Below, piece by piece: positions 1-5,111 of a stretch of DNA of 5,111 nt. How positions within the stretch are numbered: position 1 is the first letter of the stretch; each line of letters opens with the position of its first letter. The notes beneath the pieces are model-generated. The model saw only the letters and a list, made by a program, of their open reading frames with translations. It searched no databases and had not been told where the DNA came from. Position numbers and translations under genes: made by a program. Source of the DNA: Candidatus Hydrogenedentota bacterium (GTDB taxonomy: Bacteria > Spirochaetota > Leptospiria > Turneriellales > J094); NCBI GenBank assembly GCA_003695005.1, contig RFJE01000408.1:1-5111 (forward strand). Reading direction: 5' to 3'.

Positions 1-49
1 GATAATATGGCAAGCGTTATTCTGTTTCATGGTAAAGGTAAGCACATGA

Positions 50-82
50 GGCTTGGCGGGAACATCCATGTCCCGCCAAGCC
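50..82. repeat. Perfect 12-bp inverted repeat (hairpin 1, left cluster)
   Basis: The arm GGCTTGGCGGGA at 50-61 is exactly complementary to TCCCGCCAAGCC at 71-82, with a 9-base loop. It is the first of several hairpins between 50 and 204. No T-run follows it, so it is not a standard terminator. It is richer in G and C than the genes nearby, which fits a repeat or structured-RNA element rather than coding sequence. Confidence 0.85.
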
Positions 83-87
83 AAGAC

Positions 88-115
88 GCAAAAAGTCGGC
101 AAAGCCGCTTTTTGC
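88..115. terminator. Bidirectional terminator-like hairpin
   Basis: GCAAAAAG at 88-95 pairs with CTTTTTGC at 108-115. Inside it CGGC (97-100) pairs with GCCG (104-107) around an AAA loop, leaving one unpaired T at 96. A short GC core flanked by A5 on one side and T5 on the other is the layout of an intrinsic terminator that can act in both directions. It could end transcription of a gene lying left of the window, or shield the downstream promoter. The GC core is only four pairs plus one G-C, so efficiency is uncertain, and it may simply be another member of the hairpin cluster. Confidence 0.45.
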
Positions 116-123
116 TCTCACCC

Positions 124-150
124 CGTCACCAAATTTTCAATTTGGTGACG
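124..150. repeat. Perfect 12-bp palindrome with CACCAAATT core (left copy)
   Basis: CGTCACCAAATT at 124-135 is exactly complementary to AATTTGGTGACG at 139-150, with a TTC loop. A closely related hairpin occurs at 4831-4861, where the outer bases read TCCCTCACC instead of CGTCACC and are compensated on the other arm. Compensatory differences between copies suggest that the fold itself is maintained. Confidence 0.85.
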
Positions 151-174
151 GATGGCAGTACATCCTTGTACCGC

Positions 175-204
175 GAGGGTTGGCCTAAGTTCCCGCCAAC
201 CCTC
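175..204. repeat. Perfect 10-bp inverted repeat (hairpin, left cluster)
   Basis: GAGGGTTGGC at 175-184 is exactly complementary to GCCAACCCTC at 195-204, with a 10-base loop. Just upstream, GTACA (158-162) and TGTAC (167-171) form a further small 5-bp hairpin. Just downstream, CGGAGAATTGCTGA (209-222) matches the GAGAATYGCYG word found twice in the right-hand repeat field. No T-run follows, so a terminator is not supported. Confidence 0.8.
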
Positions 205-240
205 TTCACGGAGAATTGCTGACTTTCACTTTTTCTTTCC

Positions 241-269
241 TTGACAAAGTGACGGAAGTTTTTCATTAT
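241..269 (+). promoter_or_regulatory. Sigma-A-like promoter for the ALDH-TldD pair
   Basis: A perfect -35 hexamer TTGACA lies at 241-246. After a 17-base spacer comes CATTAT (264-269), which matches four of six bases of the TATAAT consensus. Transcription would start near 276-277, about 40 bases before the ALDH start codon. The -35 element overlaps a small inverted repeat, CACTTT (227-232) with AAAGTG (246-251), so part of this segment may be repeat-derived. No competing promoter with a better spacing was seen between 205 and 314. Confidence 0.6.
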
Positions 270-278
270 GTGTTAAAG

Positions 279-292
279 TGACACTGGTGTCA
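279..292. promoter_or_regulatory. 14-bp operator-like palindrome near the transcription start
   Basis: TGACAC at 279-284 and GTGTCA at 287-292 are exactly complementary around a two-base centre, TG. The site begins ten bases after the predicted -10 element, so a bound protein would sit on the start of the transcript. A short, near-spacerless palindrome of this size is typical of operators for dimeric helix-turn-helix repressors such as the TetR family, but the cognate regulator is not in the window. As RNA it would form only a weak hairpin, so a DNA-binding role is more likely. Confidence 0.5.
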
Positions 293-302
293 ATAATACA
301 AT

Positions 303-309
303 AAGGGGG
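303..309 (+). promoter_or_regulatory. Ribosome binding site of the aldehyde dehydrogenase gene
   Basis: AAGGGGG lies five bases upstream of the ATG at 315. It is a strong purine-rich Shine-Dalgarno match at workable spacing and supports that start codon. Confidence 0.7.
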
Positions 310-314
310 AAACC

Positions 315-1745
315 ATGATTACAGTAACGAATACAGATACAAAGGAAATTCAGGAGATTTTTAAAAAGCAAAAAGAGTATAAAAAAGTTTTAAGAACTAC
401 AGATGCAAAGCAGCGAAAAGCTAAATTAAAAAGATTGCATGATATTATTGCAAAATACCGGGAGAGAATTCATCAGGCGTTGCGGGAAGATTTTCGTAAA
501 GCGCCTGCCGAAACGGATTTAACGGAAATTTATCCAACACAAAGTGAAATTTTGCACAGTATTTCTCATTTAGAGAAGTGGATGAGACCGCACTCTGTTG
601 CGACCCCTATCACTCTTGTAGGAACTCGTAGTGAAATTCGCTATGAGCCAAAAGGGACAACGCTTATTATCGGGCCATGGAATTACCCATTCCACTTAAT
701 CATGACCCCCTTACAATCTGCGATTGCTGCCGGTAATACAGCTGTTTTAAAGCCATCGGAACATACACCACATACTTCACACTTAATTAAAGAAATGATT
801 GCAGAAGCTTTTAATCCCGAAGAAGTAGCTGTGGTGGAAGGTGATCATAAAGTTGCTTCCGATCTATTAGACTTACCGTTTGACCACATCTTTTTTACAG
901 GTTCGCCAAATGTAGGTCGTATTGTTATGGAAAAAGCAGCCAAGAATTTAGTGCCGGTTACATTAGAGTTAGGCGGAAAATCACCCGTAATTATAGATGA
1001 GTCTGCTGACTTACGAGATGCCGCTAAAAAAATTATGTGGGGTAAATTATTAAATTGTGGCCAAACCTGTGTAGCACCCGATTACCTAATCATCCCCGAA
1101 AATTTAGTAAATAACTTTATTGCACATGCTCGTACCGCTGTATATGAATTTTATGGAAACGATGAAAAAAATTGGCCTGCGAATCGCGATTACGCTCGCA
1201 TTATTAATGAACGTCACTTTAAGCGGATTCGCCATTTAATAGAAGATGCATTAGAAAAAGGAGCGCGTATTGCTTTTGGAGGTCACTTGCTAGAAGAAGA
1301 CAATTTTATTTCACCGACTATTTTAACCGAAGTAACCGAAGATATGGAAATTATGCAAGAAGAAATTTTCGGGCCAGTCTTGCCAGTTGTCACAGTGAAA
1401 TCTTTAGAAGAAGCGGTAGATAAAGTAGAAAAGCGAGAAAAACCATTGGCCTTGTACATCTTTGCACGATCCCGACAAGCTGTGGAATATCTATTAAAGC
1501 ATACACATGCAGGTGGAACCGCTGTTAATGACACAATCATGCATTTAGCGAATCCAAACTTGCCATTTGGCGGGGTAGGACCTAGTGGACATGGAAGTTA
1601 TCATGGTGAATTTGGTTTTAAAGCCTTTTCGCATGAAAGAGCTGTATTGCACCAAAACACCATTTTATCCATAGGGCAAGCCATGTATCCACCATACCAA
1701 GGAATTTCTGGCGATGTGATTGGCTTAATTACAAAGCTTTACTAA
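315..1745 (+). CDS. ALDH3-like aldehyde dehydrogenase, NAD(P)-dependent
   Basis: This 476-residue protein is predicted to oxidise aldehydes, possibly medium- or long-chain fatty aldehydes, to carboxylic acids with NAD(P)+ in the cytoplasm. The family assignment rests on visible motifs. PWNYP at 121-125 carries the oxyanion-hole Asn123. LKPSEHTP (145-152) and FTGSPNVG (194-201) belong to the Rossmann-type cofactor domain. LELGGK (217-222) supplies general base Glu218. NCGQTCVAPDY (247-257) supplies nucleophile Cys252, and EEIFGP spans 349-354. The length and the NCGQTCVAPDY form match class 3 ALDHs, such as fatty aldehyde dehydrogenase and bacterial YwdH-like enzymes, rather than the longer ALDH1/2 class. 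All catalytic residues are intact. There is no signal peptide or clear C-terminal membrane anchor. The ATG has a good ribosome binding site and a promoter upstream. The stop codon overlaps the start of the TldD-family gene by one base, so the two are likely co-expressed. Substrate preference cannot be read from the sequence. Confidence 0.95.
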   Translation: MITVTNTDTKEIQEIFKKQKEYKKVLRTTDAKQRKAKLKRLHDIIAKYRERIHQALREDFRKAPAETDLTEIYPTQSEILHSISHLEKWMRPHSVATPITLVGTRSEIRYEPKGTTLIIGPWNYPFHLIMTPLQSAIAAGNTAVLKPSEHTPHTSHLIKEMIAEAFNPEEVAVVEGDHKVASDLLDLPFDHIFFTGSPNVGRIVMEKAAKNLVPVTLELGGKSPVIIDESADLRDAAKKIMWGKLLNCGQTCVAPDYLIIPENLVNNFIAHARTAVYEFYGNDEKNWPANRDYARIINERHFKRIRHLIEDALEKGARIAFGGHLLEEDNFISPTILTEVTEDMEIMQEEIFGPVLPVVTVKSLEEAVDKVEKREKPLALYIFARSRQAVEYLLKHTHAGGTAVNDTIMHLANPNLPFGGVGPSGHGSYHGEFGFKAFSHERAVLHQNTILSIGQAMYPPYQGISGDVIGLITKLY

Positions 1746-1747
1746 TG
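1743..1747 (+). promoter_or_regulatory. TAATG stop/start overlap coupling ALDH and TldD
   Basis: The TAA stop of the dehydrogenase (1743-1745) shares its last A with the ATG of the peptidase (1745-1747). The preceding 20 bases hold no good Shine-Dalgarno sequence, so ribosomes finishing the first gene probably re-initiate on the second. This fixes the peptidase start and implies linked expression levels. Confidence 0.7.
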
Positions 1748-3124
1748 CATACTGAATTTACGCCACAGCAAATAAGAGAGATTCTATCACCCTTGTTTAA
1801 AAAGTATAGTTTTGTGCGGGCTTTTGTAGAAAGCAGCGCAGGCGAAGTATTAACGGTCAATAACAAACAAGTTCGCGCCGAACCAGTAGAAAGAAAGCGT
1901 GGTATTACCATTAGCATTTTGCATCGTGGTGTTTTTTACGAAGCTAGCTCACCCCTAACAACAAAAAGAGATATTGAAAAGTTAGTTAAAGGCCTGTCGG
2001 AATCCATTGAAAAATACAGGTATGCGGGAAATACGCCTGCATTATCTGAGCAGGAAGAAATTGAAAAACACTTTGAAAGTAAGCAAGGAGAAGACTATTC
2101 TTTTGAAAGAAAAATTAAAACTGCTAAAGAAATTTTAAAGCAATTAGAAGAGTTGGATGATCGGATAACCTTAGCGCAGGTTCGCTACAAAAGACTCTTG
2201 CAAGAAGAAATGTATATTAGCGAGAAAAAAACTCTTTCGCAAAAAATATCTCGTTTCGAAGCTATTTTTATAGCAGTTCTTTCGGATAAAGGACATTCGG
2301 CTCAAATTTACGATGGATATGCCATGCATGGTGGGTGGGAAAACATGGTTCCCCCTGAAAAGATGCTAAAAAATATGATAGCCGATGGGGTTAAAATTTT
2401 ATATGCGAAAAGATTAGATCCCGGCATTTATGACTGTATTTTTGACCCTTCGATGGCAGGAATTTTAGCACATGAAGCCTTTGGTCATGGCACTGAAGGG
2501 GATACAATGGCAAAAGGCCGAGCAAAGGGGACTCAATATTTAGGAAAAGAAGTGGCTTCCCCGCTAGTTAAGCTATATGATAATCCTGCATTAGAAAATG
2601 TAGCAGCTTCCTACTTTTTTGACCATGAAGGACAGTTAGCTTCAGAAACTCGGATTGTGGAAAATGGCATCTTGCAAAAACCAATGACGGATTTTCGAAG
2701 TGCCAATGTTTTAAATGTTTCGCGCACAGCCAATGGTCGACGGGAAGCTTACGACCATAAGGTTTACACAAGAATGAGTAATACTTATTTTTGTGCAGGT
2801 AACGATAAGCTTGAAGAAATGATCCAATCTATTGACGATGGATTTTTAGTTTCTCGTGCTACAAATGGGATGGAAGATCCGTTAGGTTGGGGGATTCAAT
2901 TAGAAGCGCTCATGGCTACTCGAATAAAAGATGGTAAGCTCACAGATGAAGTCTATTCCCCTGTGATCGTCACCGGTTATGTACCTGATATTTTAAAATC
3001 TATTAGCATGGTGTCGGATACAATGGAAATTAATGGACTTGGTATGTGTGGCAAAGGTCACAAGGAATGGGTTAAAGTTACAGATGGTGGGCCGTATTTA
3101 AAACTACGAGTCCGACTTGCGTGA
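1745..3124 (+). CDS. TldD/PmbA-family zinc metallopeptidase
   Basis: This 459-residue protein belongs to the TldD/PmbA (TldE) family. The signature is AHEAFGHGTEGD (242-253), in which His243, Glu244 and His248 form the HExxxH zinc and catalytic motif. Cys435 in GMCGKGH (433-439) fits the third metal ligand known from E. coli TldD. Having HExxxH makes it the catalytic TldD-type subunit rather than the inactive TldE/PmbA type. The N-terminal part (about 1-110) and a charged, probably helical middle (about 100-165) precede the C-terminal catalytic domain (about 225-455). In E. coli, TldD with TldE cleaves unfolded or modified peptides, including the microcin B17 leader and CcdA. No TldE partner gene is present here, so this copy may act as a homodimer or pair with a product encoded elsewhere. 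Its ATG overlaps the upstream stop as TAATG and no clear Shine-Dalgarno precedes it, which points to translational coupling. Its 3' end overlaps the convergent VWA-STAS gene. The family is certain, the substrate unknown. Confidence 0.93.
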   Translation: MHTEFTPQQIREILSPLFKKYSFVRAFVESSAGEVLTVNNKQVRAEPVERKRGITISILHRGVFYEASSPLTTKRDIEKLVKGLSESIEKYRYAGNTPALSEQEEIEKHFESKQGEDYSFERKIKTAKEILKQLEELDDRITLAQVRYKRLLQEEMYISEKKTLSQKISRFEAIFIAVLSDKGHSAQIYDGYAMHGGWENMVPPEKMLKNMIADGVKILYAKRLDPGIYDCIFDPSMAGILAHEAFGHGTEGDTMAKGRAKGTQYLGKEVASPLVKLYDNPALENVAASYFFDHEGQLASETRIVENGILQKPMTDFRSANVLNVSRTANGRREAYDHKVYTRMSNTYFCAGNDKLEEMIQSIDDGFLVSRATNGMEDPLGWGIQLEALMATRIKDGKLTDEVYSPVIVTGYVPDILKSISMVSDTMEINGLGMCGKGHKEWVKVTDGGPYLKLRVRLA

Positions 3125-4684
3125 TTCTAACATCGCTTTGGCATGGCTAATCGACTCTGCAATAGTTAAAAACGTGTTGAGCTTTGTAAGATCAAAAAGC
3201 TTTTCTAGCGCACTTGTAAGGTTTGTTACGACAAGTTGTCCCCCTCTTTTTTCTAACCAGATTGCAATTTGGATTAATGTTCCTGTTGCGGAAGAGTCTA
3301 TATAGGAGACATTCGACAGATCTAGAATAATATAGCGGTAGCCTTCTTTCATTTTTGCTGCTACTTTTTGCTTTAATTCCGGCGCATTATATAAGTCCAA
3401 TTCCCCCTTGGGGGTAAATTCATAAATTTCATCGTGATACTCAACACCGTCATCAATAATAGGAATAATATGACGCCGCTTCATACCAGATCCTTCTGCG
3501 ACTAAATACTTTCTTGCATCCATAGCATCTTCTTTTAATTTGCTTTGCAACATGGTAATTCTCTGACTTAATGGCTTTAATATATCCGGTGCAAGCGACA
3601 TATTTTCTTGCAAGCGCTTTTGCATATTCTCTAAAAGGCCGATGGCACCTTGGATATCACTTTCTGCCATTTTAGAAGCCTGCATAATAGTTTTACCTGC
3701 CCAAGCAATCATTAGCTCGACTTGTACGTTTTTATCAATTTCTTGATAGTCTCCGCCAAGATTTGGTAAACATTTAATATTCTCGCTTTGCTCTTGAAGT
3801 TCTTCGCCTACTTTAAAATAACGCAAACTAATTTGCAGTGGTTTTAACTCTTTTTCCGTAGGATCAATTTCGAAAGAAAAAATAGCTGTTTTTGTTTCAT
3901 CGGCTCGCACGTCACCCATGTTCATAAAGAGTTTATTCTCATTGGTATTGAGCTCTCCTGCACTAATGAGCTCATGGAATTCATAGCCATCTGGAATTTC
4001 AATCGTGAGTTCCGCTGCCTGTGCATACAATGCACTGATATTGCCAAATTCCTCATAAAAAACATCCGATGCTTTTTCGGGACTATCAATAAAATAAAAA
4101 TTTCCCCCACCAGCTTCCGCTATTTCTTCCATAAGCTCTTCGTTAAAGTCTTGGCCAAAGCCCATAGTAGTTGTATAAATCCCTTTTGCTTTATATTGTT
4201 CGGCAATTTTCTTTAATTGCATCGGATCGCGGATTCCAGAAGTAGGGTTGCCATCGGTCAATAAGATTACATGTTTAGAAGCGACGGGTAAGTCCATTTC
4301 TTCTATCATTCTTAAAGCTTGTAACCAACCACCAGATAAGTTTGTGGAAGTGCCTGCTTTAATGGTACGAATTCTATTGACAATGGATTGTTTTTCGGTA
4401 AGACGAGTAATTTGCTGAAAAGTTTGTACATCTTCTGCATAAGCAACAATTCCTAAATAATCATGCCGAGTAAGCCAGTTAGTAAAGTTACAGGCTGCTT
4501 CAATAACAGCTTCAAGCTTTTCCCCTTTCATAGACCAACTTTTATCTAAAGCAAGCACAACAATGGAAGGGACTTTTTCTTTTGTTTGTGGATCCGGCGG
4601 AGCTTCTAGTTTTACCATTAAATGGTTTAAAGATTTTTCGGAGGGGTTAATATTTGGATATTCCCATTTCGCTTCGACTTTCAT
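3104..4684 (-). CDS. VWA-STAS fusion protein, putative signalling component
   Basis: This 526-residue protein has two recognisable ends. Residues about 38-215 form a von Willebrand factor A domain with a complete MIDAS metal site: DKSWS (47-51, giving Asp47, Ser49, Ser51), Thr114 in GTSTNLSGG, and Asp144 in LLTDG. Residues about 215-320 look beta-rich, as in the region after the VWA domain in YfbK-like proteins, and 325-395 look helical. Residues about 416-518 form a STAS domain like the SpoIIAA/RsbV anti-sigma-factor antagonists. Its YIDSSATGT (461-469) matches their DSSxxG switch loop, with Ser465 at the position phosphorylated in SpoIIAA. There is no signal peptide or transmembrane segment, so a cytoplasmic location is likely. 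The role is inferred: metal-dependent partner binding combined with a phosphorylation-sensitive switch. No kinase, phosphatase or sigma factor gene lies nearby. The ATG follows AGGG at five bases. Domain calls are firm; the biological role is unknown. Confidence 0.93.
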   Translation of the reverse strand: MKVEAKWEYPNINPSEKSLNHLMVKLEAPPDPQTKEKVPSIVVLALDKSWSMKGEKLEAVIEAACNFTNWLTRHDYLGIVAYAEDVQTFQQITRLTEKQSIVNRIRTIKAGTSTNLSGGWLQALRMIEEMDLPVASKHVILLTDGNPTSGIRDPMQLKKIAEQYKAKGIYTTTMGFGQDFNEELMEEIAEAGGGNFYFIDSPEKASDVFYEEFGNISALYAQAAELTIEIPDGYEFHELISAGELNTNENKLFMNMGDVRADETKTAIFSFEIDPTEKELKPLQISLRYFKVGEELQEQSENIKCLPNLGGDYQEIDKNVQVELMIAWAGKTIMQASKMAESDIQGAIGLLENMQKRLQENMSLAPDILKPLSQRITMLQSKLKEDAMDARKYLVAEGSGMKRRHIIPIIDDGVEYHDEIYEFTPKGELDLYNAPELKQKVAAKMKEGYRYIILDLSNVSYIDSSATGTLIQIAIWLEKRGGQLVVTNLTSALEKLFDLTKLNTFLTIAESISHAKAMLESRKSDS

Positions 4685-4689
4685 AATTT

Positions 4690-4693
4690 CCCT
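4690..4693 (-). promoter_or_regulatory. Ribosome binding site of the VWA-STAS gene
   Basis: Read on the minus strand, AGGG (4693 down to 4690) lies five bases before the ATG at 4684-4682. It is a short but well-placed Shine-Dalgarno match and supports the chosen start. Confidence 0.5.
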
Positions 4694-4721
4694 ATACTCA
4701 TGAAGGGAGATAAAAAGTCAA
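4691..4721 (-). promoter_or_regulatory. Weak candidate promoter for the VWA-STAS gene
   Basis: On the minus strand TTGACT (4721-4716) resembles a -35 element and TATAGG (4696-4691) a poor -10 element. The spacer is 19 bases, longer than ideal, and transcription would start almost at the start codon, leaving the ribosome binding site outside the transcript. This conflict makes the site doubtful. The true promoter may lie further out, within or beyond the hairpin cluster. Confidence 0.2.
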
Positions 4722-4752
4722 TTGCTTTTGCGAGGTATAGCGAGGGTAAGCG

Positions 4753-4787
4753 CCAGCGATTCTCGGCGTTTCGCCGAGAATCGCTGG
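4753..4787. repeat. Perfect 16-bp hairpin with 3-base loop
   Basis: CCAGCGATTCTCGGCG at 4753-4768 is exactly complementary to CGCCGAGAATCGCTGG at 4772-4787 around a TTT loop. It is the strongest single hairpin in the window. Neither side is followed by a T-run, so it is unlikely to be an ordinary intrinsic terminator. It lies about 70 bases upstream of the VWA-STAS gene and could form part of its leader RNA if transcription starts further out. Its right arm contains CCGAGAATCGCTGG, which recurs with two changes at 4897-4910. Confidence 0.9.
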
Positions 4788-4814
4788 AAATGAATTAAAA
4801 ATAGGGGTAAAAGG

Positions 4815-4881
4815 CCTGCTCGTGCTCAAATCCCTCACCAAATTAAAAATTTGGTGAGGGACGGGAACTGCGCCGAGCAGG
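4815..4881. repeat. Nested double stem containing the CACCAAATT palindrome (right copy)
   Basis: The outer arms CCTGCTCG (4815-4822) and CGAGCAGG (4874-4881) enclose a perfect 14-bp hairpin: TCCCTCACCAAATT (4831-4844) pairs with AATTTGGTGAGGGA (4848-4861) around an AAA loop. The inner hairpin is the right-hand relative of the one at 124-150. T5 at 4885-4889 follows the outer stem on the plus strand, so it could end a plus-strand transcript, including antisense reading from the VWA-STAS locus. A repeat-family origin explains it at least as well. Confidence 0.8.
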
Positions 4882-4896
4882 GCGTTTTTCCCTTCA

Positions 4897-4920
4897 CCGA
4901 GAATTGCCGGGTAAGCGCTT
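4897..4920. repeat. Second copy of CCGAGAATYGCYGG followed by GGGTAAGCGC
   Basis: CCGAGAATTGCCGG at 4897-4910 is a near copy of 4774-4787 and resembles 209-222. The overlapping decamer GGGTAAGCGC at 4909-4918 is identical to 4744-4753. AAGCGCTT at 4913-4920 is itself an 8-base palindrome. These shared words show that the right-hand region is built of reshuffled copies of one repeat type. Confidence 0.65.
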
Positions 4921-4953
4921 AATCTTTCCCTATATCTAGGAGGGGGGCTCCCA

Positions 4954-5059
4954 TCCCTCACCATTTTTTGCATCAGGGGAACGTATGATTTTATTTCCCG
5001 CTTTATTAGATGTAATATCTACGATATAGCAGCTGCCGAACGCAAAAAAAGGTGAGGGA
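4954..5059. repeat. 106-base long inverted repeat, MITE-like
   Basis: TCCCTCACC (4954-4962) is complementary to GGTGAGGGA (5051-5059). After one A/A mismatch, TTTTTTGC (4964-4971) pairs with GCAAAAAA (5042-5049). The result is a 17-pair arm with one mismatch enclosing 70 bases. Inside, TAGAT (5007-5011) and ATCTA (5017-5021) form a small hairpin. The outer bases TCCCTCACC are the same as those of the hairpin at 4831-4861. No transposase reading frame or clear target-site duplication was found, so a non-autonomous mobile element is only a possibility. Confidence 0.6.
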
Positions 5060-5070
5060 CTCCAAAATCG

Positions 5071-5084
5071 TAGCCGCTCGGCTA
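5071..5084. repeat. Short hairpin TAGCC/GGCTA
   Basis: TAGCC (5071-5075) pairs with GGCTA (5080-5084) around a four-base loop. AAAA (5064-5067) upstream and TTTT (5086-5089) downstream flank it, giving a weak terminator-like outline on either strand. The stem is only five pairs, so function is doubtful. Confidence 0.4.
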
Positions 5085-5095
5085 GTTTTGCACAG

Positions 5096-5111
5096 GATAC
5101 GAATTTGTATC
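5096..5111. repeat. Palindrome at the window edge
   Basis: GATAC (5096-5100) pairs with GTATC (5107-5111) around a six-base AT-rich loop. The window ends exactly with this arm, so the true extent of the structure cannot be judged. Confidence 0.4.

Noticed and set aside
2..49. Possible 3' tail of an upstream plus-strand gene ending in TGA at 47-49, just before the first hairpin.
   Set aside because: Only 15 codons are visible, with no recognisable motif. The position just before a terminator-like cluster is suggestive but not enough to call a gene.
50..204. CRISPR array.
   Set aside because: The hairpins differ from one another in sequence and spacing. There is no identical direct repeat with regular spacers and no cas gene.
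7..222. Open reading frame of 71 codons on the plus strand.
   Set aside because: It runs straight through four perfect hairpins. Its HQIFNLV segment is simply the translation of the CACCAAATT palindrome, and it has no Shine-Dalgarno. It is a repeat-derived frame, not a gene.
1283..1540. Minus-strand open frame inside the aldehyde dehydrogenase gene, and similar frames inside the other genes (1729-1917, 2568-2771, 3117-3305, 3922-4110, 3974-4216).
   Set aside because: All lie opposite or within well-supported genes with intact family motifs, and none has recognisable domains or a good ribosome binding site.
3180..3240. Weak hairpins after the TldD stop (AGCTTT with AAAGCT followed by a short T-run; ACTTGT with ACAAGT) as a terminator for the plus-strand pair.
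   Set aside because: The stems are only six pairs, rich in A and T, with long loops, and they lie inside the coding sequence of the VWA-STAS gene. Chance explains them.
4698..4973. Open reading frame of 91 codons on the minus strand with repeated AYPAILGE and HQIFNLV peptides.
   Set aside because: The peptide repeats mirror the DNA repeats (CCGAGAATYGCYGG and CACCAAATT). The frame spans the hairpins and shares peptide words with the left-hand frame only because both are translations of the same repeat family.

Overview
The window looks like chromosomal DNA of a low-GC bacterium, most likely a Firmicute. The evidence is A/T-leaning codon use, purine-rich ribosome binding sites, a sigma-A-like promoter (TTGACA, 17 bases, CATTAT) and a STAS domain of the SpoIIAA type. 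The exact lineage cannot be fixed from this sequence. Placement in the Negativicutes is only an impression from the style of the palindromic repeats.

Layout. Positions 1-240 hold no convincing gene but carry a dense row of perfect inverted repeats, one of which resembles a bidirectional intrinsic terminator. Positions 241-314 are a promoter region with a 14-base palindrome just downstream of the -10 element. Then come two plus-strand genes joined by a one-base stop/start overlap: an ALDH3-like aldehyde dehydrogenase (315-1745) and a TldD/PmbA-family metallopeptidase (1745-3124). A minus-strand gene (3104-4684) converges on them and overlaps the peptidase gene by 21 bases. It encodes an N-terminal von Willebrand factor A domain fused to a C-terminal STAS domain. 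Positions 4685-5111 again have no convincing gene and are packed with palindromes, including a perfect 16-base-pair hairpin, a nested stem and a 106-base long inverted repeat.

How the parts may work together. The dehydrogenase and peptidase are probably co-transcribed and translationally coupled, perhaps under a dimeric repressor that binds the palindrome near the predicted transcription start. This suggests, but does not prove, a shared role in handling reactive aldehydes and damaged or modified peptides. The VWA-STAS protein has a predicted metal-binding adhesion-type domain and a predicted phospho-switch domain, so it is likely a cytoplasmic protein-interaction or signalling component. No sigma factor, kinase or phosphatase partner lies in the window. 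The two flanking repeat fields share sequence words (the CACCAAATT palindrome and GAGAATYGCYG), so they appear to be copies of one dispersed repeat family bracketing the three genes.
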